A DNA stretch of 64,000 bases, taken from assembly GCA_036745415.1 (NCBI GenBank), contig DAIOGF010000003.1:1-64000 (forward strand), in the 5' to 3' direction. This DNA is from CAILQE01 sp036745415 (GTDB lineage: Bacteria; Patescibacteriota; Saccharimonadia; Saccharimonadales; UBA4665). Under the pieces are notes generated by a model. The model was not told the DNA's origin. It saw nothing but the letters and a program-made list of their open reading frames with translations, and ran no database searches. Both the position numbers and the translations under genes were made by a program. How positions within the stretch are numbered: the stretch's first letter is position 1; each line of letters begins with the position of its first letter. This document shows positions 8,371-16,570 of the stretch, piece by piece.

Positions 8371-9063
8371 TTATAAATTATCTCTAACTAATTTTAGTTC
8401 TTTTCGTAAACTTTTATAGTTAGGCATTACTGATTCCACCTCGGTCCAGAAATCTGGTTGATGGTGCATTTTTCTGGTGTGAGATAGTTCATGAATAATT
8501 ACGTAATCTATTAATTCCCAAGTTAGATTCATAAGATTTGGATTAAAAGTTAAATTCTTTTTATTATCGCACGATCCCCATCTGCTTTTGGTAAATTTTA
8601 CAGAAGTTGAACTATATTCGAATCCATGTTTATTTGCTAAATATTCAACTCTTTGAGGAATTAGATTTATAGCTTCTTTAACTAGCGCTTTCTTTGCGGC
8701 TTTCTTCGCGGCAGTTTGAACGAGAGGGTTAGTTTCATTCATGGTTTGAGGTACAAAAATCTTTATTTCCTGATTGATTATTTTGGTTGTTACTCTGTCC
8801 GCATCGGTTTTAATAAAAGATAATCTGTGGCTTTTCCCTATTTGTTCAAATTCATTAACGACCTTGGGTATAACTCTTTTTTCTATAATCCAATCTATTT
8901 TAGATTTAGCAAAAGCTAGTCCAGCTTGATATGGAACGAAATAAGGGATAGAGACTCTTACTCCCCCATTGTTTTCTAGGGTAATTTTAAGTCTTCTTGC
9001 TTTCTTACGCTTAACTACTTTTACTACTATTTCTGGAGTAAGTTGAAACTCTTTAGAATTCAT
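8371..9063 (-). CDS. YgjP/DUF45-family metallopeptidase-like protein
   Basis: 230 residues. The C-terminal half has the family signature: RWGSC (161-165), zinc motif HELSH (191-195), then MHHQPDFW with the third His and the conserved Trp. The N-terminal half is a beta-rich domain (LTPEIVVKVVKRKKARR) typical of YgjP. The family is cytosolic and its biological role is poorly defined. The start codon abuts the stop of the upstream kinase gene, so the two are probably co-transcribed. Confidence 0.9.
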   Translation of the reverse strand: MNSKEFQLTPEIVVKVVKRKKARRLKITLENNGGVRVSIPYFVPYQAGLAFAKSKIDWIIEKRVIPKVVNEFEQIGKSHRLSFIKTDADRVTTKIINQEIKIFVPQTMNETNPLVQTAAKKAAKKALVKEAINLIPQRVEYLANKHGFEYSSTSVKFTKSRWGSCDNKKNLTFNPNLMNLTWELIDYVIIHELSHTRKMHHQPDFWTEVESVMPNYKSLRKELKLVRDNL

Positions 9064-9723
9064 TTAGTTTATAGATATATTGCGTTTTGTGTAATCTACT
9101 CTATTAAAGCTTGAGCTAACTAAATTAACCATTCCTGGTTTCGCGATATTGCGATTAGCGTCTTGTTCAATAATGATTCCATTATCTCTAAGGGTCTTAA
9201 ATACCGCATTTCTCTGAGTTGTATAAAGATGTTTTCCTGAAATAACAACAGGATTTTCTTTAGCATCTGGTTTTTGCATACTGGCAACTATTTGATCAAA
9301 AGATTTTCGGTCCCATACTGCAACGTATTTGTCATCTGCCTTTCTTCTGTCTCTTCTAATACTTCTGTCATAACTTGATTCGGGATCAAGTTGTAACCAA
9401 ACAGTTATAACAGGAACCTTGTATTTATTTGCTAGAGCGTGAAGCATTTTTCGTTGTCCTGCTCTTAGGGCATTTACATCGAAAATTACACTCAGTCCAG
9501 CTGATAAGAACTCCTCAGTCATGTAGGTCATAATCTGACTTGTGATCATATTTTCTTGTTGGTCGTATCTTGGTTTTTCAAATAATTCCATTCTAATTCG
9601 GTCTGATTCAAGATGCGCAGCTTGTACGTTCTCGCAGAATTGACGCGCAAAATATGTTTTACCTGAACCCGGAAATCCATAAAAAATCATAAGGAATGGT
9701 TTTGATGGAATTATCTTACTCAT
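9064..9723 (-). CDS. P-loop kinase-like ATPase (AAA_33 / zeta-toxin-like fold)
   Basis: 219 residues. The Walker A motif GFPGSGKT lies at 16-23, followed by HLESDRIRMELF and a Walker B-like strand (VIFDVNAL); RSIRRDRRKAD looks like the Arg-rich lid of small-molecule kinases. Such predicted kinases phosphorylate small molecules or nucleic-acid ends; the substrate is unknown. It is the first gene of a two-gene unit with the metallopeptidase. No antitoxin-like partner is visible, so a zeta-type toxin is not favoured. Confidence 0.75.
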   Translation of the reverse strand: MSKIIPSKPFLMIFYGFPGSGKTYFARQFCENVQAAHLESDRIRMELFEKPRYDQQENMITSQIMTYMTEEFLSAGLSVIFDVNALRAGQRKMLHALANKYKVPVITVWLQLDPESSYDRSIRRDRRKADDKYVAVWDRKSFDQIVASMQKPDAKENPVVISGKHLYTTQRNAVFKTLRDNGIIIEQDANRNIAKPGMVNLVSSSFNRVDYTKRNISIN

Positions 9724-9811
9724 ATGAATCTATTTTATATCATATGATATCTGTTTTGTATAGTTATAAATCTCAATAGAATGCTATAATATATTTTAAT
9801 CATCAGCTTAT

Positions 9812-9887
9812 AGGGGAGTAGCTCAGCTGGTAGAGTACTGGTCTCCAAAACCAGGTGTCGCAGGTTCGAATCCTGTCTCCCCTGCCA
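9812..9887 (+). tRNA. tRNA-Trp (CCA anticodon)
   Basis: A full cloverleaf can be drawn: acceptor AGGGGAG/CTCCCCT, D arm GCTC..GAGT, anticodon stem CTGGT/ACCAG around loop CTCCAAA (anticodon CCA), T arm with TTCGAAT, and an encoded 3' CCA. Tryptophan is read by a CCA anticodon, as in the standard code. Confidence 0.97.
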
Positions 9888-10126
9888 TTTTATTTTAGGA
9901 AAATCATAATTTATTAAAATTTGAACATTTAATTCTGTATGAATTTTCTAAAATTAGAATTCACTAAACTTAAAATAAATGAGATTTTTAGACATTATTT
10001 TTAAAAGATTATTTATAATTCTTGTTGATCGATATTTATGAAAATACATAATATTTTTTATGTTTAAATTGTATACTTTTCACATTACTTGTACTATATC
10101 ATAAAGGGAAAGATGGGGGTTTATGT
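9888..10126. other. AT-rich intergenic region before the secreted repeat protein
   Basis: No gene is visible. Near its right end a promoter-like pair, TTGTAT and TACTAT 17 bases apart (about 10067-10095), is followed by a G-rich ribosome site (GGGGG, 10115-10119) that serves the ATG at 10127. The rest is AT-rich with weak local inverted repeats. Confidence 0.5.
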
Positions 10127-11773
10127 ATGCCGGTTATTTCTAAATTTAAAAAAATTATAAGTTTATGTATGGTTCTGTTATTGTTGGTAGCTATTACTGC
10201 ACCTAGGAGCTATGCTGCAGTTAATGGCTATACTGCAAGTGATGTAGTGGGTCAGCCAGATTTTAGTAGTACAGATTGTGCTTCAGGACTCACTGGATAT
10301 TGTTCTAGTTGGGCATCGGATACGGCAGTTGATACTGTACATCACAGATTATTCATGGGTGATTATAGTAATAGTAGAGTGCTCGTTTATCAGCTAGATA
10401 GCTCTGATCGATTTACTGATTCTGTACCTCACACACCTACTTACGTATTAGGCCAACCAGATTTAGTCTCAAATTTTTATAATAACAACTGTTCTCAGGC
10501 AGATACTAATCAGGCAACCACCTGTGAGCCATATGGTATAGTTTATGATTCGAAAAATAATAGATTATTTGTCGAAAACATCAGTAGAATTTCTGTATTT
10601 GATTTAAGTAGTGGCATCTCTAACGGAATGGACGCTAGCTATGTTATTGGACAGCCAGATTTTACTACTGATGATTATGGTCTTACTCAAAATAGGTTTT
10701 GCAGTGTATATGGAGGTATAGCATTAGACGAACAAGGAGGTTTCTTATATGTTAATGATCCGGGATGTTACAGGGTTTTGGTTTTTAATGTAAACCCCGG
10801 TTATATTAGTAATGGCATGGATGCCAGTAATGTAATTGGTCAAAGTACATTCACGTCAAATGATCTACCAATTGGAAATGCTACTTCATCTATAGATTCA
10901 TACTACGGAGGAATCGTTTTCGATAATGTGCAAAAGAGATTATTTGCAGTAGATGGAAATGCTTACGATAGGATTATGGTCTACGACATGAGTCATGGGG
11001 TGACTGATAATATGCCTGCCAGCTATGTGATAGGTCAACCAGACTTCTCTGCATATAACAGTGGTTGTTCGGCTAATAGTTTTGGATACCTTTCAGGAAT
11101 TGGCTACGATCAGAAAAACCAAGAATTATTTGGTCAAGATCCACAATGCAGACGTGTACTTATATTCGATTTAAGTAATGGCATCACTAACGGAATGGAT
11201 GCTTCTATGGTCATCGGACAGACAGATTTTAATTCTGGCGAAAATCTTGATCCTTCACAAACTAGATTCGGTGGTCCCTGGGATGCTAACTTAGCTTTTA
11301 GTAATAACAGTAATACATTTTATTTTGTAGATGGTGATCTGAACAGAACATTACTATTTAATTTCGTAAAAATAAATCAAGATTCATTACCGAACTTTTC
11401 TTTAAATCAACACTATTCACAGAATATAACTACTTCATATTCACAAGGAGCAGTAACCTACTCTGTTTCGTCCGGCGCGCTACCTCCTGGATTGACGCTA
11501 GATAGTACAACTGGATTAATCTCTGGTACTCCCAATGTTGCTGGAAGTTATACATTCTCTATAACTGCCAAGGATGATAATGGTTCAATCGGATACTACA
11601 AAGATACCAATACTTATACTCTAAGTTTGGCAATTAATTCTCCAAACACAGGATTCGGTAGTAAAGATAATAATCCTATAATCTTAACTGCTATATACAT
11701 AATTTCCGGAGTGTATTTATTATCTACTTTGGTTATATATATGATAAAAAAGCGAATTTTCTATATTGGATAA
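10127..11773 (+). CDS. Secreted six-repeat (NHL-like) surface protein with SPNTG-type sorting signal
   Basis: 548 residues. A signal peptide (1-30, hydrophobic core MVLLLLVAITA) is followed by six repeats, each with a V-x-G-Q-x-x-F-like motif (VVGQPDF, VLGQPDL, VIGQPDF and similar) that suggest a beta-propeller of NHL type. Next comes a putative Ig-like domain (about 425-500; GALPPGLTLDSTTGLISGTP) of the He_PIG type. The C terminus is SPNTG, about 12 residues, one hydrophobic span and a basic tail (KKRIFYIG), the layout of a sortase signal although the first motif residue is Ser rather than Leu. It is probably cell-wall anchored or adhesive. A broken sortase lies 1 kb downstream. Confidence 0.82.
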   Translation: MPVISKFKKIISLCMVLLLLVAITAPRSYAAVNGYTASDVVGQPDFSSTDCASGLTGYCSSWASDTAVDTVHHRLFMGDYSNSRVLVYQLDSSDRFTDSVPHTPTYVLGQPDLVSNFYNNNCSQADTNQATTCEPYGIVYDSKNNRLFVENISRISVFDLSSGISNGMDASYVIGQPDFTTDDYGLTQNRFCSVYGGIALDEQGGFLYVNDPGCYRVLVFNVNPGYISNGMDASNVIGQSTFTSNDLPIGNATSSIDSYYGGIVFDNVQKRLFAVDGNAYDRIMVYDMSHGVTDNMPASYVIGQPDFSAYNSGCSANSFGYLSGIGYDQKNQELFGQDPQCRRVLIFDLSNGITNGMDASMVIGQTDFNSGENLDPSQTRFGGPWDANLAFSNNSNTFYFVDGDLNRTLLFNFVKINQDSLPNFSLNQHYSQNITTSYSQGAVTYSVSSGALPPGLTLDSTTGLISGTPNVAGSYTFSITAKDDNGSIGYYKDTNTYTLSLAINSPNTGFGSKDNNPIILTAIYIISGVYLLSTLVIYMIKKRIFYIG

Positions 11774-11822
11774 GTAGTTTTATATCAAAAATAACTAGTT
11801 TAACTTAAGAAGTGAGTCTAAA

Positions 11823-12230
11823 TTAGTCTGTAGCTAATTTATATCTTGAAAGGTCTGTAGGTATTATAAGCTCAGGCTTAACTGCTCCTTTGTGTGCAAT
11901 AGAAAGGTTTAATATTTCTAGTGTAGGTAGGTCGAATATTAGGGAGTCGGAATTTCTGCTTCCCATGTGTAATTCTAGCTTACTTTCAGAAAAATCTTCA
12001 ACTAGTTCAGTCCAAGAATTGAATCCAGTTCTACCTCCTAATATTGATGCTGCTGTAGCTCCTGTTGCTTTAATGATTTCATCCATAGTTTGTTCTACTA
12101 CGAAGATACCTAATAATGATGCTCTTTCATAAGGTTTAGCAGAATCCAGTAGATAATTGTAAAATCTAGATGCTCTTTCGATAGGTTTTTCTTTATATGC
12201 TCTCTGTAGTGGCTTATTTGAATTTGTCAT
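11823..12230 (-). CDS. Hypothetical protein, 135 residues
   Basis: Not recognised. A longer frame opens at 12266, but the promoter at 12238-12266 places the transcript start next to ATG 12230 (MTNSNKPLQRAYKEKP), so the shorter form is chosen. The protein is soluble, mixed helical, with a Gly/Ala-rich middle (KATGATAASILGGRTGF). It is divergent from the small gene at 12327, which is of similar size and has a promoter of the same kind. Confidence 0.6.
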   Translation of the reverse strand: MTNSNKPLQRAYKEKPIERASRFYNYLLDSAKPYERASLLGIFVVEQTMDEIIKATGATAASILGGRTGFNSWTELVEDFSESKLELHMGSRNSDSLIFDLPTLEILNLSIAHKGAVKPELIIPTDLSRYKLATD

Positions 12231-12237
12231 GAATAGT

Positions 12238-12266
12238 ATTATATAACATAAGCATGTAAAAAGCAA
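12238..12266 (-). promoter_or_regulatory. Promoter of the 135-residue gene, 7 bases from the start codon
   Basis: On the minus strand TTGCTT (12266-12261), 17-base spacer, TATAAT (12243-12238), then 7 bases to ATG 12230. This predicts a leaderless mRNA. Confidence 0.7.
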
Positions 12267-12288
12267 TAGTAATAACTACCCTACTCTC

Positions 12289-12317
12289 TTGATTAAGCAT
12301 AACCTAAGTGGTATAAT
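12289..12317 (+). promoter_or_regulatory. Promoter of the 124-residue gene
   Basis: TTGATT (12289-12294), 17-base spacer, TATAAT (12312-12317). An ATG at 12318 touches the -10 box and would lie before the transcript start, so ATG 12327 is the likely initiation codon. Confidence 0.65.
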
Positions 12318-12326
12318 ATGCTTCTT

Positions 12327-12701
12327 ATGAAACCAAATAAAATTGATCACAGTATTGTTTTTGAGAATTACATTGAAGCTAGAGTTGCTTCTGATATATT
12401 CGTAAAATTAGGTAGAAATGATTTAGCTGAGTCCATAGAGCCTAGTGTGCCTGCGGAAAGACTAGGCCTTATAGAGTTTATTACTTTATATAGCCCATAC
12501 AGGAGAAAGAACCAGGAATTTACTACCCCTGCAGAACTATCTTCGGACATATTAATTGCACTAGGAAGTTTAGCTATACCTTCAGATGTATTTACTCAGA
12601 AGATTTCTCCTGAGCATGCAGCTGGTAAGATGTTGAATGATTTCATTCCTCAAGTATCCGAAGATGCTCCATACTCTATAAAAATAGTGCCTAAATTATA
12701 A
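12327..12701 (+). CDS. Hypothetical protein, 124 residues
   Basis: Not recognised. A soluble, mostly helical protein beginning MKPNKIDHSIVFENYIEARV, without membrane span, cysteine cluster or known motif. The start is chosen from the promoter position. Its stop lies two bases from the end of the broken sortase reading frame on the other strand. Confidence 0.6.
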   Translation: MKPNKIDHSIVFENYIEARVASDIFVKLGRNDLAESIEPSVPAERLGLIEFITLYSPYRRKNQEFTTPAELSSDILIALGSLAIPSDVFTQKISPEHAAGKMLNDFIPQVSEDAPYSIKIVPKL

Positions 12702-12703
12702 TA

Positions 12704-13152
12704 TTATTTAGTAATTACTGTTTGAATAATTGCACGCTTATTATACATATGAGTGCTGTCCTGGTATTTACCGGTACATGTAATTAGGTTTGACTCACTT
12801 GATGTTCCTGGAATGTTAAATAATCTGTAGGTTGCTGGGTGTCTAATGTAATACCTGTTGTGTCTGCCAGGAATAAATACCCTGTATTTCTAGGTATGTA
12901 TATTTGCACAGGAACGTCAGTAGATGGGTCGCTTACCCCAGATACCTGAATACCCGTCACATCGACATCTTGGTATGGTGCTCCAGTAGCTTCGTTGCCA
13001 CTAGAAATAGTAGCACTAGCTAATGGATCTGTAGTGGCTTTAACCTTACTATTATTTGTATGAGTATACCCTATTAGCACCATGGCAATTAACCCTAATA
13101 CTAAACCTGTTATTTTTATAATATTTCTTTTATATATTAAAAAACCTCGCAT
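12704..13152 (-). pseudogene. Broken sortase gene (N- and C-terminal parts in different frames)
   Basis: The start has a good ribosome site (GAGGGAA). The first frame (13152-12784, 122 codons) gives a basic start, one membrane anchor (about 11-30) and VPVQIYIP, typical of the start of a sortase core, then drifts into unrelated sequence and stops. A second frame, open from 12889 to a stop at 12704, ends with NLITCTGK, the catalytic-Cys strand (Cys codon 12778-12776), then YNKRAIIQTVIT, matching the Arg strand. The catalytic His region is not found, and the total of about 150 codons is short for the family (about 200 or more). A frameshift plus an internal deletion explains this best; a sequencing error alone would not restore the missing core. 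Confidence 0.75.
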
Positions 13153-13240
13153 TTAGAATTCCCTCTATTAAACTGCTTATTCTAATTAAAATTTATAAAC
13201 TTTACAACAAATTTTTTATAATCATGTTGAAATCTTACTG

Positions 13241-13246
13241 TATAAT
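13241..13246 (+). promoter_or_regulatory. -10 box of purA
   Basis: TATAAT lies 10 bases before the ATG at 13257; no convincing -35 box is seen. A longer frame from 13224 begins before this box and is therefore disfavoured. Confidence 0.5.
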
Positions 13247-13256
13247 CTTGTTTGTT

Positions 13257-14549
13257 ATGCCACTTACAGTAGTACTAGGAGAACAACGAGGTGATGAAGG
13301 AAAAGGTCGCTTTGTAGACATGCTTTCTGAAGATCAGGAAGTGGTTGCTAGATTTAATGGTGGCTCTAATGCTGGCCATACTGTAGTAACTCCTACCGGT
13401 GAAGAATTCGATTTTCATTTACTTCCTTCTGGAATGGTGCGTCCTAATGTGGTTAACGTAATAGGAAATGGTACAGTCATTAATCCTATAAAACTTGTTG
13501 AAGAAATTGAGACTAGTAGGGCTAAAGGACTTAGAATTTCCGGAGATAATCTATTGATTAGCTCAGCGGCGCATTTAGTTCTTCCCCATCACATACTATT
13601 CGATGAGCTTAGAGAGTCTACTGAAAAAGCTCAAGGATCTACTAAATCTGGTATTGCCCAGAGTTATGCGGATAAATATAACCGTAGTGGCATTAGGATT
13701 GAGTCTATTAATAATGATATTGGTGTCTTGGAAGATTTGGTTGTTGAAGGATTAGCCCGAGTTAATGAAGCAAGAGCTAAGATTGGTTTATGGGAAGGTA
13801 ATTTTGATTATCTTACCTATCAATTTATGGAGAATGCTAGAAAGTTGGGTGTTTTTGTTACTGATACTGTTCTCTATGTTAATAAAATGCTAGAAAATGG
13901 AGCTAATGTTCTCGCGGAAGGTGCGCAGGCTTTTCAGCTAGATATTGATCATGGTCAATATCCTTTTGTTACTTCTTCATCAACCACAAGTGCTGGAGCG
14001 TTAAGTGGTCTAGGAGTTCCATATAAGTACATAGATAGAGTTATAGGAGTAGCTAAAGCTGTTCCCTCTCATGTTGGTGGAGGTCCTTTTGTGACTGAAA
14101 TTAGGAATCAGGCAGTACTTGAAGGCATACACGGTGATATGACAACTGTAGATGCCGAAGTAGGAACTACTACCGGAAGAGTTAGAAGATTAGGTCATCT
14201 AGATTTAGCGCTAATAAAGAGATCTCAGATGATAAATGGTTCTACTGAAATGGCTATTACTAAACTAGATTGGGTTAGAAGATACGGTAAGACTGCATTA
14301 ATTTGTGTTGCTTACGAACGAAAAGGTAAAAGACTTTCAGTTTCTCCTGATGCTGCATACAAAATGGAGCAATCAAGCCCTATATATGAAGAATTAAGTG
14401 TTTGGGATGAAGATATTTCTAATGTTCGAAATTTTGATGACCTTCCAAATGAGGCCATAAAATATATACAATTCATTGAAGAACAAACAAATGTTCCTAT
14501 AACTATGATTGGTGTTGGCCCTAAGAGGGATCAAGTTATTATTAGGTAA
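13257..14549 (+). CDS. purA: Adenylosuccinate synthase
   Basis: 430 residues, normal length. PurA joins IMP and aspartate using GTP, the first step from IMP to AMP. Motifs: the GTP loop GEQRGDEGKGR (usual form GDQWGDEGKGK), NGGSNAGHTV, LDIDHGQYPFVTSS and TTTGRVRRLGH. The W-to-R and K-to-R changes in the first loop make this a divergent member but leave the glycine pattern intact. No purB or other purine gene is nearby, which suggests salvage of IMP rather than de novo synthesis (inference). Confidence 0.93.
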   Translation: MPLTVVLGEQRGDEGKGRFVDMLSEDQEVVARFNGGSNAGHTVVTPTGEEFDFHLLPSGMVRPNVVNVIGNGTVINPIKLVEEIETSRAKGLRISGDNLLISSAAHLVLPHHILFDELRESTEKAQGSTKSGIAQSYADKYNRSGIRIESINNDIGVLEDLVVEGLARVNEARAKIGLWEGNFDYLTYQFMENARKLGVFVTDTVLYVNKMLENGANVLAEGAQAFQLDIDHGQYPFVTSSSTTSAGALSGLGVPYKYIDRVIGVAKAVPSHVGGGPFVTEIRNQAVLEGIHGDMTTVDAEVGTTTGRVRRLGHLDLALIKRSQMINGSTEMAITKLDWVRRYGKTALICVAYERKGKRLSVSPDAAYKMEQSSPIYEELSVWDEDISNVRNFDDLPNEAIKYIQFIEEQTNVPITMIGVGPKRDQVIIR

Positions 14550-14555
14550 ATTTCT

Positions 14556-14619
14556 AATTGATCACTAACATTTATTAACACATTAATAAATACTCATCAG
14601 ATTTATTGAATGATCAATT
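14556..14619. repeat. Inverted repeat after purA
   Basis: AATTGATCA (14556-14564) and TGATCAATT (14611-14619) are a perfect 9-bp inverted repeat, with a shorter inner pair (TTTATTA / TAATAAA). The right arm is followed by TTTTGT. It could end the purA transcript, though the loop is long and the T-run short. Confidence 0.4.
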
Positions 14620-14627
14620 TTGTAAAA

Positions 14628-14656
14628 TTGACCGATGTTACATCTGATGTTATAAT
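14628..14656 (+). promoter_or_regulatory. Promoter with palindromic spacer for the acidic 320-residue gene
   Basis: TTGACC (14628-14633), 17-base spacer, TATAAT (14651-14656); ATG follows 12 bases later. The spacer is made of overlapping palindromes: GATGT-T-ACATC and CATC-T-GATG. The sequence CATCAGAT at 14595-14602 mirrors ATCTGATG at 14642-14649. A repressor site is a reasonable reading. Confidence 0.6.
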
Positions 14657-14668
14657 ATTGTTCTATTT

Positions 14669-15631
14669 ATGGAAAAAAATAACAACGGTGATGAAAGCAG
14701 AATAAACGATCAAGAACTTGAGAAATTTATTTTTGAAATTAACGCTGAAAACAGTGGCATTATAATCCCTACAGATATTCAATTTCTAGATGAAGATGAG
14801 GAATATATTGCTTATATGAGTGAGTATATTGAGGGTAATATTCCGGAAATACTAGATATTCTTGAGGCTTTCCCTTCTCTTATTCCTGAAGATATAGATA
14901 TTAGTAATATAGTTAATGAGTTAATAAAATTTGTAAAAGATACAGATTCAGATATGGAAGTATCATACCCTCCATCAAAGAAGGAGATGTATTTTGATAA
15001 TATAATGTCTATATTAAAAGCACGTGATTTCTTAAGAAATGATTATAACGATAAAGAACAGAATATAGTTTTTGCCAGAGAATCACTTTCAGATTTAATA
15101 TCTAATAAAGTTTATACTGCTAAAGAAAAATTGGAATGGTTAGATATGGCTGAATATATTACTGACTTTAATCCAATGAGTCTTGGCCCTACCCTATTTG
15201 AGCAGGAATTAGATTTTCTGAGTGAGATGCATTCTAAATTAAGTGAAGATTACTACTTTATACATACATATTTACAAGATTTAGAAAGAGAAACTCTACA
15301 ATTCCTAAATTATAAATATGGTGATTCTGTTATGGCGGAAGAAATAGCTGAAGAATTAATCGATCTTATTAGGCCTCTTGAAGATATTTTTAGAGTTTAT
15401 AATGCAATAAAGAATAACCCTAAAGAATTCAAGGTTCTAAGATATAAATTTTATGATGATTTAAATGATCTAGAGCTAGATATATATGAGCTAGCCGAAA
15501 ATTATATTCCAGAAGATGAACTAAGTATGCTGATCATGAAAATTGGAGATCAGTACCTTTCGTTTCTTAAAGAGTTGAGTGAATTAGATATAGAATACGA
15601 AAGTCCTAACGAAGATCCTCTTGAAGATTAA
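14669..15631 (+). CDS. Hypothetical acidic helical protein, 320 residues
   Basis: Not recognised. The protein is strongly acidic (many Asp and Glu throughout) and almost wholly helical in appearance, with no signal peptide or membrane span and no cysteine. Segments such as EFIFEINAEN, LPEDIDIS-like repeats of Glu-Asp-Ile and DLNDLELDIYELAEN suggest a helical-bundle or scaffold protein. It has its own strong, possibly repressed promoter and no functional neighbour. Confidence 0.65.
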   Translation: MEKNNNGDESRINDQELEKFIFEINAENSGIIIPTDIQFLDEDEEYIAYMSEYIEGNIPEILDILEAFPSLIPEDIDISNIVNELIKFVKDTDSDMEVSYPPSKKEMYFDNIMSILKARDFLRNDYNDKEQNIVFARESLSDLISNKVYTAKEKLEWLDMAEYITDFNPMSLGPTLFEQELDFLSEMHSKLSEDYYFIHTYLQDLERETLQFLNYKYGDSVMAEEIAEELIDLIRPLEDIFRVYNAIKNNPKEFKVLRYKFYDDLNDLELDIYELAENYIPEDELSMLIMKIGDQYLSFLKELSELDIEYESPNEDPLED

Positions 15632-15682
15632 TTTTTGTATTAGCAAGATAGTATAATCATTAAGTATTATATACATATACTT

Positions 15683-16570
15683 ATGACTAAAAAACAAACA
15701 GCAATATTAGTAGCTATAGTTGAATCTCTATTTTTTGTAATTCTTAGTGTTACTGTAAGAATTATGGGGGAGACTTTTTCTATACCTCAACAAATGTTTG
15801 TAAGATTATTCGGTGCTTTCTTATTATCTCTGATAATATTCTATCCAAAAATAAGATTAATTAAGTTTAGTAAAATAACAACAAAGGAATGGTTTGTGTA
15901 TATATCCAGATCATTTATATATTATGGGCTCAGTGTATCCTTGATAACTTACGCCTTGCTTCACACTACCCTAGGAATAGTCTCTTTTGCTTCATCTCTA
16001 CCTATTATGGGCATACTTGCTTATCTTTACTTTAGGGAGAAATTTGATCTTAAAATTATCCCCATTATTTTATTCTCTATAGTTGGTTTAGGATTACTAT
16101 CTAAATTTAATTTAACGGATTTTAAGCCTAACTTAGGATTATTGGCGGCTCTAGCTTCTCTAATCTTATTCGATACGGCATTTCTTATGGTGAGATTACA
16201 TAATAAGAAATATTCTAATTATCAGAATACTACTATTGTTCTAGCATTTTCTTGGATTGTTCCTTTAGTTATATTACTAGTTCAACATAAGAGTATTTGG
16301 CCTAACCATGTGACTTTAAGTATGTATATAGCGTTAGCTACAGCTATTATTCTAAATGTTCTTAACCTAGTATTTCTTAATTATATATTCACAAACCTTA
16401 AAGCATTCGTCGCAGGTAATATATTATTGCTTGAAGGAGTGTTCGCACTCATTATTGGATATATTTTCTATAAAGAGAAAGTTAATTTAATGCAACTAAT
16501 CGGTGTTGGAATAATTCTAGGTTCTGCAGTTGCAGTAGCTTTTCTTGAAGAAAAAAGTTCTAAAGATTAA
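15683..16570 (+). CDS. EamA/DMT-family transporter
   Basis: 295 residues with about ten membrane segments in two similar halves, the drug/metabolite transporter layout. The first half begins AILVAIVESLFFVILSVTVR; each half ends with a span pair followed by a short loop (YFREKF in the first, FYKEKVNLMQLIGVGIIL in the second), typical of EamA repeats. Members export amino acids, nucleosides or other metabolites; the substrate cannot be read. It ends with an 11-base tail-to-tail overlap with folC. Confidence 0.88.
   Translation: MTKKQTAILVAIVESLFFVILSVTVRIMGETFSIPQQMFVRLFGAFLLSLIIFYPKIRLIKFSKITTKEWFVYISRSFIYYGLSVSLITYALLHTTLGIVSFASSLPIMGILAYLYFREKFDLKIIPIILFSIVGLGLLSKFNLTDFKPNLGLLAALASLILFDTAFLMVRLHNKKYSNYQNTTIVLAFSWIVPLVILLVQHKSIWPNHVTLSMYIALATAIILNVLNLVFLNYIFTNLKAFVAGNILLLEGVFALIIGYIFYKEKVNLMQLIGVGIILGSAVAVAFLEEKSSKD

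Noticed and set aside
9064..9723. Zeta-type toxin of a toxin-antitoxin pair
   Set aside because: The P-loop and lid fit, but no small partner gene precedes it; its neighbour is a YgjP-like metallopeptidase.
9812..9887. Possible recoding of stop codons as in Gracilibacteria or SR1
   Set aside because: Genes end at ordinary TGA, for example GH57 at 38335-38337, and the tRNA-Trp anticodon is CCA; no internal TGA was needed in any call.
12784..13152. Intact small secreted protein of 122 residues
   Set aside because: The first half matches a sortase anchor and core start, and the missing C-terminal motif lies directly downstream in another frame, so a broken sortase explains both better.
14556..14619. 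Mobile-element end or attachment site
   Set aside because: The inverted repeat has no flanking duplication, transposase or integrase nearby.
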